Shown piece after piece: positions 29,718 through 36,533 of a DNA stretch of 64,000 nt. Origin of the DNA: Saprospiraceae bacterium (GTDB lineage Bacteria > Bacteroidota > Bacteroidia > Chitinophagales > Saprospiraceae); assembly GCA_026129545.1 (NCBI GenBank), contig JAHCHX010000001.1, positions 3,379,001 to 3,443,000 of the forward strand. The letters run 5' to 3'. How positions within the stretch are numbered: the stretch's first letter is position 1; each line of letters begins with the position of its first letter. The position numbers and the translations under genes are program-made. The notes under the pieces were generated by a model. The model saw nothing but the letters and a program-made list of their open reading frames with translations, was not told where the DNA came from and searched no databases.

Positions 29718-30791
29718 CTAAAATGCATTCTTGCTTCCAAAACTTGGAGTGCTACACCATAACCAGCAATTTGCTCTGTGAAAATAGGCTTCTGCAAAAT
29801 CGGGTTTTATTATTGTCACAATCGTGAAATCTTCAAGTGCCTTTTTTGAACTTGGTGGATTGTTGGAATAATCAGCCAAAGCATACCTTGCTCGAATTAC
29901 CTCTTCACTATTTTTATTTGTCGTACTTCTTATAATATTTAATAGACTGTCCATTGCTCTCACCTTCAATGTTGTCTTTATTCCTCTTAATAAATACGCT
30001 TCTTCCAAATTGGGAATTTTTGAATAATCTTGGTTGTCTTGAAAAAAATTATATTTGCCGTTAACTGTTGAAGTTGATTTATTGTCTGTTTCAATGACAT
30101 GGTCAAGGTCTAATAATGCGGCATCGTAGTTTAATAGTTTCATGTTAATTTTTGCTCTTTCAAAATATGCGGAGGTGTAATCTGACTTTTTCCAAATCGC
30201 CTTATCAAAACTAATTTTTGCCGAGTCTAAATTCTGTTCAGTCATGCCTTCGACAAAAAAATAACCTGCAGTTCCTTCACAATGGTCGAGAAGGATTAAA
30301 TAAGTGGTGTTTAAATTTTCTTGGTGGCAATAAATAGAATACGCGATTTCTATGCACCCTCCTTCTTTATTTCCTTGCTGAATTAATGCTAATCCTTTAT
30401 TAATGAATGCTTCGGGTGCATTTTTGGGGTCAATTTCAATACACTTATCGTAGTCTTCGATTGCTTTTTCTACAAGCCCTAACTGATGCTTTAAAACACC
30501 TCTGTTATAGTAGGCACTTACATATTTATTATTGTTTTTTATTGCATTGTCGTAATCCTGCAACGCTCCTGTAAAATCCTCTACTTCAAACTTCGCAAGT
30601 CCTCTATTATAATATGCAGTCGCATTAGTCGGTTCTTGTGTAATACAAGACGAGAATAATTCAATTGCACCTTTGAAGTCTTTAAGATTAGCCTTTTTGA
30701 TACCTTCTTCTAAACATTTTGAATTCCCACTTTGGGAATACGCATTATTTGAAAGTGAGAGCCAAAGTATTAATATTAGTATATTTTTCAT
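29718..30791 (-). pseudogene. TPR-repeat exported protein, 5' part (interrupted by IS1)
   Basis: The signal peptide MKNILILILWLSLSNNAYSQ fixes the start at 30791; the frame opens 11 codons earlier. At least six TPR motifs follow, such as ATAYYNRGLAKFEVEDFTGA, KYVSAYYNRGVLKHQLGLVE, EAFINKGLALIQQG and TSAYFERAKINMKLLNYDAA. TPR proteins act as periplasmic or surface scaffolds; a partner is not evident. IS1 copy 1 entered inside the last repeats, ending the frame at GSKNAF. The intact protein would be about 420 aa and fills its cassette between attC-like sites B and C. Confidence 0.8.
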
Positions 30792-30807
30792 TTTTTTTCT
30801 TTTTATT

Positions 30808-30880
30808 GCCTGCAACGGGGGCATGGACGACGTGGCGGCGGTTTATCCGGCGGCATGTCCGGCCATGCATAGTTAGTGGC
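30808..30880 (-). repeat. attC-like site C
   Basis: GCCTGCAAC on the left, arms GCATGG ... CCATGC with inner pairing, then GTTAGTGGC. It belongs to mini-cassette copy 1. Confidence 0.75.
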
Positions 30881-30916
30881 ATTCCCTTTTAGGCCTTCCG
30901 GTGTCGTTGCCGCTAA
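30816..30916 (-). repeat. Gene-less 101-bp mini-cassette, copy 1
   Basis: attC-like palindrome plus a 46-bp body from GTTAGTGGC to GCCGCTAAC, without a gene of its own. The body has identical copies at 35645, 45970, 51152 and 51253. Confidence 0.8.
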
Positions 30917-30999
30917 CGGTTGGATGTGCGCAGTGCCGCCGTGCGTGGGCTTTTGCGGGTGGGCTTTCGGCGGCATTGGCGCACATCCGTTGTTATCCC
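30909..30999 (-). repeat. attC-like site D
   Basis: GCCGCTAAC, arms GGATGTGCGC ... GCGCACATCC, then GTTATCCC. The expected partner end GGGATAAC is missing to the right because IS1 copy 2 has removed the start of that cassette. Confidence 0.75.
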
Positions 31000-31031
31000 A
31001 TTTTTTATATTCCGCTGATGGTGATGCTTTA

Positions 31032-32138
31032 TCAGTCCTTCGTTGCTCCCGGTGCGTTCTTGTTGCTGTACTTTTCCTTCTCCGTTTTGAGCGAGGTGAG
31101 CCACTCGACGTACATCTGTTCGGGCATCTGCCGATAGCCGAGTTTGTAGAGTTGCATGTAGAGGCTGTTCATCTCGTCCCATTTCGCCTTTCCTTCGGGG
31201 ATACCGGTTACTTCTTTCAGGTAGGGGTATTTCATTTCCTTCTGCATGGCTTGCAGTTGTTTCAGGCGGGTCTCGGCTTTCAGAAGAATGGCGTTCACAT
31301 AATCTGGAAAGTGTTTGAGTGCGAGGTCGCAGCACTCAATGATGAACTTGCCGTCATTGTCTGGGTATTTATGGTTGTAGCCTTGCGCCAAATCAAGCAC
31401 ACATAGGGCAATACTTTCCTTCTCGCTCAACGTGTCGAGGTAGATGCCGTTTTGGACGGCTTGGAGCGATATGTAGCCCGAAGCCATGAGCCAAGTATCT
31501 ATGGGAAAGGTTGCGCTGGTGAGTTCGGTGTTGTACCAGCCGCCTTTTTCTGCCCGTTGTTTTATGTAGATATGATTGGGCGAGAGTGACAAATATGCTT
31601 TAACTCCAAGTTCATCTGCCAACATTTTATAGAGATATGGCAAAGAATGGCAATTACCTTTCCTTGTACGCAGGAGTTTAGTCACAAACATATTAGACCA
31701 ATCCTTACTGCCAAAAATATCGTCAAAATCATACCTGTACGGCATAAAAACATAATAGGCAGTATCGTAAAAAAGCGCAATGGTAGTATCGGTCAACGTC
31801 CTGAACATCGCCGAATTGGTCTTGATTTTTGCCAAATCCTTACCCTTGTAAATCAGGCTGTCGTTTTTTTCTCGCATCCTGACCAAATGGGCGAGCAATC
31901 CCAGTTCGTCATCAAATTCCTGTCTGTAAAGTGTGTTATCAAAATAGGTGTCTTCGGTCAGAAATACGGCATCTTTGAAAGCAAGATTCCTATCTTCCAA
32001 TCCATTTTTCAACGTAGAGAAAGCAATTTCGTAACTGGATTGGCAATAAATCGGGCTACTTACCAAAATCATGATTGAGAAAACAAGACCTTTCAATAAG
32101 GTGCTTTTTCTTGCGTTAGTCAAAAATTTTACTATCAT
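31032..32138 (-). CDS. Exported transglutaminase-like protein
   Basis: 368 aa with a signal peptide ending near LVSSPIYCQSS. The central segment TRKGNCHSLPYLYKMLADEL followed by GVKAYLSLSPNHIYIK supplies the Cys and His of a transglutaminase-like fold; the Asp or Asn of the triad may be in WYNTEL. The C-terminal third (HFPDYVNAILLKAETRLKQL) is TPR-like and helical. Such proteins in Bacteroidota are of unknown substrate and may be cysteine peptidases or inactive scaffolds. It overlaps the end of the upstream lipoprotein gene by 23 bp and is the last gene before attC-like site D. Confidence 0.7.
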   Translation of the reverse strand: MIVKFLTNARKSTLLKGLVFSIMILVSSPIYCQSSYEIAFSTLKNGLEDRNLAFKDAVFLTEDTYFDNTLYRQEFDDELGLLAHLVRMREKNDSLIYKGKDLAKIKTNSAMFRTLTDTTIALFYDTAYYVFMPYRYDFDDIFGSKDWSNMFVTKLLRTRKGNCHSLPYLYKMLADELGVKAYLSLSPNHIYIKQRAEKGGWYNTELTSATFPIDTWLMASGYISLQAVQNGIYLDTLSEKESIALCVLDLAQGYNHKYPDNDGKFIIECCDLALKHFPDYVNAILLKAETRLKQLQAMQKEMKYPYLKEVTGIPEGKAKWDEMNSLYMQLYKLGYRQMPEQMYVEWLTSLKTEKEKYSNKNAPGATKD

Positions 32139-32697
32139 AAATTTTCAATACTTTTTCAGTTACATCATCGAAAGGTGGTCCAATAAATAACTTATTGGCA
32201 ATGTTTCTGCAACTTTTATCAAATTCAGAAACTACAATATAACTGTTGCTTAAATACTCAAATTTGGGTTTTAATTTCCAAGGTTTGAAGTTAGGAGTGT
32301 ACTTGATGTTGTAAAAATCATTGCCGTCAAATGATACTCCATAATACTTCGAGTTTTTGTAAAGAAGAATAGATGTAATTTCATAGCTAGTTTCCCCTTC
32401 CATAAACAAATCCAGAATAAACATTCTATCCCAATCTCCATTCTTTGCATTTGACCTGTCAAACAGTTCTTTCAATTTCGTTTCCGAATAATTGTTTATA
32501 ACACTATAAACGACACCATATGCAGTACCATAGTCTCTTTTAGCGCCCTTGCTATAACCTGTCTTGTTCTCAAAACTATCCATAACCGTGTTATGCCACG
32601 ATTTGAAATCAATCGTGTTAGTCAAGGAAACGCTTGATTGGGGGAGTGATTTGCAACCAACTAAAAACAGTAATGTATAAAATATTAGTTTTTTCAT
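32116..32697 (-). CDS. Small lipoprotein, possible immunity partner of the upstream toxin fragment
   Basis: 193 aa beginning MKKLIFYTLLFLVGCKS, a clear lipobox. The mature part (GKRDYGTAYGVVYSVINN-like region, FDRSNAKNGDWDRMF, SYIVVSEFDKSCRNIANKLF) is not recognised. Its ATG overlaps the stop of the HExxH metallopeptidase fragment as ATGA, so the two were translationally coupled. A membrane-anchored partner directly behind a toxin domain would suit an immunity role, but that is inference from position only; the downstream transglutaminase-like gene also overlaps it. Confidence 0.65.
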   Translation of the reverse strand: MKKLIFYTLLFLVGCKSLPQSSVSLTNTIDFKSWHNTVMDSFENKTGYSKGAKRDYGTAYGVVYSVINNYSETKLKELFDRSNAKNGDWDRMFILDLFMEGETSYEITSILLYKNSKYYGVSFDGNDFYNIKYTPNFKPWKLKPKFEYLSNSYIVVSEFDKSCRNIANKLFIGPPFDDVTEKVLKIYDSKIFD

Positions 32698-32933
32698 TGT
32701 CCACCTCCTTGTCTTCTTGGTTTTGCACCTTGTTCTTGTCTAATTCCTTGTTCTTCTGCTCTCACATTGATTTCTTCTTGTGACAAGATTTTAGAACCAG
32801 TTTTAGAGTCAGGGTCAACAACACCTGTGTTTGTTTGTGAGCGTTTATTTGTTCCCATCATATTATTTTTGGCATGTATTAGTTCGTGTGCTAATCCTAC
32901 TTGGGTTGGTCGCCCTGTCGAACCATCTTCCGT
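32694..32933 (-). pseudogene. M91-like zinc metallopeptidase toxin domain, C-terminal remnant
   Basis: An 80-codon open stretch reads EDGSTGRPTQVGLAHELIHA, then KNNMMGTNKRSQTNTG, and ends EEINVRAEEQGIRQEQGAKP. HELIH is the HExxH zinc-binding motif; the surroundings (RP...GLAHELIHA, later E...R.E.GIR.E.G) match the NleD/M91-type effector domains found at the C-termini of Rhs/YD-repeat and other polymorphic toxins. The 5' part is lost: IS1 copy 2 abuts at 32938, and a stop at 32936-32934 arises at the joint. It was followed by the coupled lipoprotein gene. Too short and start-less to be expressed now. Confidence 0.65.
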
Positions 32934-32937
32934 TTAC

Positions 32938-33704
32938 GGTAGTGGAAATATTTAACTGATGACATTTAAGTTGTAGTGGTATGCGAATAGTTTGAAGTGC
33001 AGATTGAGCATATACTCCTTTTTGGAGAAGGAGAGGGTTTTTCGGACGAATCGGCTGATACGCTGGCGCAAGGTGTTGTTCAGCCTTTCAACATGGTTTG
33101 TCAGACCGGTCTCCTTGCCGACCATGTAGTGTGTTTCGTTGGGCAAGCATTGGTACGCCGTCCAAAAATCGCTGAAACTCAAGCATTTTTGGTACTCGTA
33201 GGGTAGTTTTCGCCAAAGGCGCTTGCAGGAGTCCATCGAGCCATCGCCAATGAAAAAGGAAAGTATCTGCCTAGTTCTACAGCACTGGACAATCCAGACC
33301 CGTACTTGATTGATTTTCACGGCGATGTAAGTGAACATTTCGTCCGCCTCTAACTGGTCGTCGGCTTGTCCTTCCTCAATGGTGGTTTTGAATGGGGGGA
33401 GTTGCCGGGCTTTTTTTTTTAACCAATTGAGTACCGTCCGATGCGAGACATTCAACAAGCGCCCCGTGCCTCGAAGGCTTTGCCGCTCTTGGTAGGCACG
33501 CTCCACCAGTTCGGGGTCCATGTTCCTGCTGGGTTGCTTGCTGTCCAATACCCGGCAGCAACCACAATCTTTGCACTTGTAGGTTTGGGTGCCGGAGCGG
33601 TTTTTCCCGTTTTTGACGATGTTGCTGCTTTCACAGCGGTGGCAACGACGAACTTCCGTTATCATGGCGCAAAATTACATTGTCAGTTAAATATTTCCAC
33701 TACC
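32938..33704 (-). mobile_element. IS1-family element, copy 2
   Basis: 767 bp with the same 22-bp ends as copy 1. Flanks CGTTTAC (left) and GAGCCAT (right) do not form a target duplication. The left flank is the toxin remnant, the right flank the partial subtilase duplicate, so this copy sits at a rearrangement junction. Confidence 0.9.
32952..33665 (-). CDS. IS1-family transposase, intact single frame
   Basis: 237 aa, the full IS1 length as one frame. Domains: zinc finger CHRCESSNIVKNG...CKDCGCC (residues 8-37), helix-turn-helix RSLRGTGRLLNVSHRTVLNW (~62-82), A10-encoded KKK linker, then the DDE domain with LEADEMFTYIAVK (Asp near 112), ILSFFIGDGSMDS, SFSDFWTAYQCLP (second Asp) and HVERLNNTLRQRISR (Glu). 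It catalyses cut and strand transfer of the IS. Fusion of the InsA and InsB halves in one frame contrasts with copy 1, which has one A less at the junction. Confidence 0.92.
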   Translation of the reverse strand: MITEVRRCHRCESSNIVKNGKNRSGTQTYKCKDCGCCRVLDSKQPSRNMDPELVERAYQERQSLRGTGRLLNVSHRTVLNWLKKKARQLPPFKTTIEEGQADDQLEADEMFTYIAVKINQVRVWIVQCCRTRQILSFFIGDGSMDSCKRLWRKLPYEYQKCLSFSDFWTAYQCLPNETHYMVGKETGLTNHVERLNNTLRQRISRFVRKTLSFSKKEYMLNLHFKLFAYHYNLNVIS

Positions 33705-34305
33705 GAGCCATGTAATGGGTCTGGTGCCAATGAAATGTTAGCATCCATGTAAACTATTTTATTAACCAAGTCTGGATGGTTTATATCAAAGCCGACATCT
33801 GTAATGGCAATTCTTATTCCCGGATCGCCCTTTGAGATGTCCCAAGCCTCTGGCGTATTGATGAGATCGTGACGCCAGAAATTCCAGGGAGCGTTTAGCG
33901 GATCGTTGGGCAGATACGGAGGGGGTGAAAGCAACTGTTCTTCATAGGTCAAATAGACATTCTCAAATATGTCCGGGGTGAAGGCCGCTAAGGCACTCTC
34001 GAGCTGGGTTGCATCACAATCGCACAATAAGTCATACACCCTTGTCAAACCCTCCGCTAAAGGATGACTTAGGCCAACCGCTGCTGGGTATTTTTGAACA
34101 TACCCGCTTACGTTGTAGGTGCCATATACTTGTTGTACGACAGAAGGGGCAAAACTTGTCTCGCCCGGCAAAAACGAAACATCTTTTACTCGAACCTCTA
34201 CTCTGTTTGGTATCGGATTTTGGGCGTATAAATGCCCAAAGTCCGTCAAAAAACAGCGAAGTAGAGATAGATGAAGGATGAGAAATTCGGAACCGTTCTG
34301 ATCAT
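33705..34305 (-). pseudogene. Partial duplicate of the subtilase gene (5' end only)
   Basis: Copy of 27987-28587, including the same T6-run frameshift behind the signal peptide. It codes for the propeptide and the catalytic Asp region but breaks at PDPLHGS, just before the catalytic His, where IS1 copy 2 begins; VVEIFN and a stop come from the IS end. No protease activity is possible. The duplication continues upstream to 34398, ending exactly at the cassette boundary AACGG. Confidence 0.9.
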
Positions 34306-34386
34306 TTTTACTTTCTTGAGCATTGTCTGAAGATTTAAAGTGTTAAGAAAATATTGATTTAGCCACTATGTTTTTTTATTTATAAT

Positions 34387-34477
34387 GGCATTGAACGGTG
34401 GCACTGCCGCAGTCGCCCGCTGCGTTGGCTTTGAGCGTTGGCTTTGCGGGCGATTGGCGGCAGTGCATTGTTCTCGG
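34387..34477 (-). repeat. attC-like site E
   Basis: GGCATTGAAC on the left, arms GGCACTGCCGC ... GCGGCAGTGC, then GTTCTCGG. The right core pairs exactly with CCGAGAAC at 35582-35589. Confidence 0.75.
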
Positions 34478-34479
34478 AT

Positions 34480-35538
34480 TTATATTTTTATTTTATTGAT
34501 TGTCAATTCATTGCCGTCAATTTTGAACTTGAAAAAATCTCCTTCGCTCTCGATAACCTCAACGTTTCCGTAGTGCATTTGGCGATGATGGTTGGCGCAA
34601 ACTGTGATAATATTTGCTGCGCTCAACGACCCTTTTCCTTGTTTCGAGACAGGTTCAACATGATGGCTTTCGACGTAAAATTCTCCATTGCTCTTTTTAA
34701 AGCCGTGTGCTGGTTCGCCAAGTTGTTCACAAACTAAACACTTGTATCCTGTTATTCTTTTTATCTTATTTGATATTGCCCCTCGTTCAATGTAGGTCGA
34801 AACTCTTTCTTTTATCTCTGGGCGTAATTTTTCATTTTATCTTCCAACTTCCGTATGCCTTGCAAAGTATCGGCATTTTCATCGGTCAGGGCTTCGAGTT
34901 GTTCTTGAACTTCATTTATCTCTCCAATTGCATCAACTTCAAGTGGGAAATTTTCGAGAAAACGTTTTAGTTTTCATTTTTCGGATTGAGTTGATAGACG
35001 AGTTTTAGTATATTTTGTACATTATCGGAATTCAGGTAGTTGAAACCTTGCTGTGATATTTTCTTGCCTTCGGGGAGCAACTCTAATTTGCTTACATTTT
35101 CATTATTTATTACGAGGTGGTTTTCAAGTATATGATGTGTTCAACATTGGCTCTTACGTTCCTCCGTCATACTCTTTAAATTTTTGGTGCTTTGCTTCCC
35201 GGGAAACCATTCATCTATTTCTGGGAAGCCATAAAATCCTACGATACATTTCCGATTGCCATTTTGGTAATCAGAACTGGTGAAGAAGACAATATTTATA
35301 TCTTTTGATTTTTCAATCGAAGGCAGCCGATTGAACATTGGCGTGTAAGCACAAAACTCCCGTCTTCTTCTGCTGGATATATTTCATGCCCGAAGTTCAG
35401 GCTTTCGTGCATGTGGGCATTTTCGATTACAAAATCGTATTTCGATGCCTTCAAGTCCTTGTCGGTGGGGTCGTCTTGCCACTTGTTGCTATTCCATGAA
35501 ATCGAGGCAAGAATTCCAAAATTGGGGATTATCTTCAT
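34480..35538 (-). pseudogene. HNH endonuclease-like protein, several one-base frameshifts
   Basis: Reading successive frames gives one protein of ~350 aa. The N-terminal frame MKIIPNFGILASISWNSNKW is followed in another frame by MFNRLPSIEKSKDINIVFFT and VGFYGFPEIDEWFPGKQSTK. A coiled segment (EINEVQEQLEALTDENADTL) leads to the HNH module: GYKCLVCEQLGEPAHG, FYVESHHVEPVSKQGKG and NIITVCANHHRQMHYG. The Cys pairs and HH-N-H residues are complete. Breaks include short A runs (A4 and A5) where one more A would restore the frame. It would be a nuclease, possibly of a defence type, and fills a 1.2-kb cassette between sites E and F. Confidence 0.75.
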
Positions 35539-35581
35539 TTTTATTATTTTTATTTATTTCATTTTTTTCTTTCTCTTATTT

Positions 35582-35653
35582 CCGAGAACGGGGGCATGGA
35601 CGACGTGGCGGCGGTTTATCCGGCGGCATGTCCGGCCATGCATAGTTAGTGGC
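35582..35653 (-). repeat. attC-like site F
   Basis: CCGAGAAC, arms GCATGG ... CCATGC, then GTTAGTGGC. Same palindrome as sites C, K, M and N. Confidence 0.75.
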
Positions 35654-35689
35654 ATTCCCTTTTAGGCCTTCCGGTGTCGTTGCCGCTAA
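35589..35689 (-). repeat. Gene-less 101-bp mini-cassette, copy 2
   Basis: Same length and body as copy 1; it separates the HNH cassette from the trypsin-like protease cassette. Confidence 0.8.
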
Positions 35690-35751
35690 CGGTTGGATGT
35701 GCGAACGTGCCGACGTATAGGCGGCATTTTCGCACATCCGGTGTTATGTCC
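35682..35751 (-). repeat. attC-like site G
   Basis: GCCGCTAAC, arms GGATGTGCG ... CGCACATCC, then GTTATGTCC. It pairs exactly with GGACATAAC at 38788-38796. Confidence 0.75.
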
Positions 35752-35752
35752 C

Positions 35753-36481
35753 TTATCTTATTTGGTACGATATAATAAGCCAAAACTTGTTATCATTTCT
35801 TATCTCATATTCTTTTTCAAGAAAAGGAGGATTCTTATCTTTGAATAAAGTTTGATTAAATATTACCCGATCAATTTTTTGTATATTGAAGATTCTATAT
35901 GCTAAATTAATTCCAATTTTTTTGTATCTATATCCCATCCCTATATTTGATTCAAACGCATTCGTTTCAAATAGCCATTTATTGTAATGCCAATTTCCAG
36001 AACGATCTTTTATGTTTTTATTGAATAATAATTTAACAAACGAGTTGAAATTTACATAATAAACGCTATTTTTTTGTATAACTAAATCAATCCTTGGGTC
36101 AATATTTAAGATAATGCTATGTTGCAAATAATTATCGATATACCGTAATTCGTATGTTCTAAGACCTGAAAAATAGTTATGATCAAATGGCCTGCTGAAT
36201 TTTGTTTGAAATAATGAATAACTAATTCCGGATAATAAATTGAATTTCTTTTTCGGAAAAAATATTTTACTCATATTTACTAAATAATCGAAATCAAGGT
36301 TGGTGTCTTCATAATATAGAACTTCAAATTCACCTGGGAATTCAAAAAGTCTTCTATCTTGCTCTTTTATTGCAAATCCTAATGATATTTCAAGATTTTT
36401 AAAAATATTTTGAGAATAAGAACTACTTATTGCACAAATAAAAATTATAAGCACATATGTTCCAGACCTCATAATAATCAT
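35753..36481 (-). CDS. Outer-membrane beta-barrel-like exported protein
   Basis: 242 aa with signal peptide MRSGTYVLIIFICAISSSYS. The mature sequence alternates polar and aromatic residues in short strands (NLEISLGFAIKEQDRRLFEF, FNLLSGISYSLFQTKFSRPF, ESNIGMGYRYKKIGINLAYR) and ends in a strand closing with IISYQIR, as barrels do. No specific family is recognised. It follows the trypsin-like protease gene after 52 bp in the same cassette and is probably co-transcribed; its role with the protease is unknown. Confidence 0.7.
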   Translation of the reverse strand: MIIMRSGTYVLIIFICAISSSYSQNIFKNLEISLGFAIKEQDRRLFEFPGEFEVLYYEDTNLDFDYLVNMSKIFFPKKKFNLLSGISYSLFQTKFSRPFDHNYFSGLRTYELRYIDNYLQHSIILNIDPRIDLVIQKNSVYYVNFNSFVKLLFNKNIKDRSGNWHYNKWLFETNAFESNIGMGYRYKKIGINLAYRIFNIQKIDRVIFNQTLFKDKNPPFLEKEYEIRNDNKFWLIISYQIR

Positions 36482-36533
36482 TTTTTGGTATAATGAAAAA
36501 AAGGGTAGCCCATCTGGTGAGCTACCCCGAATA

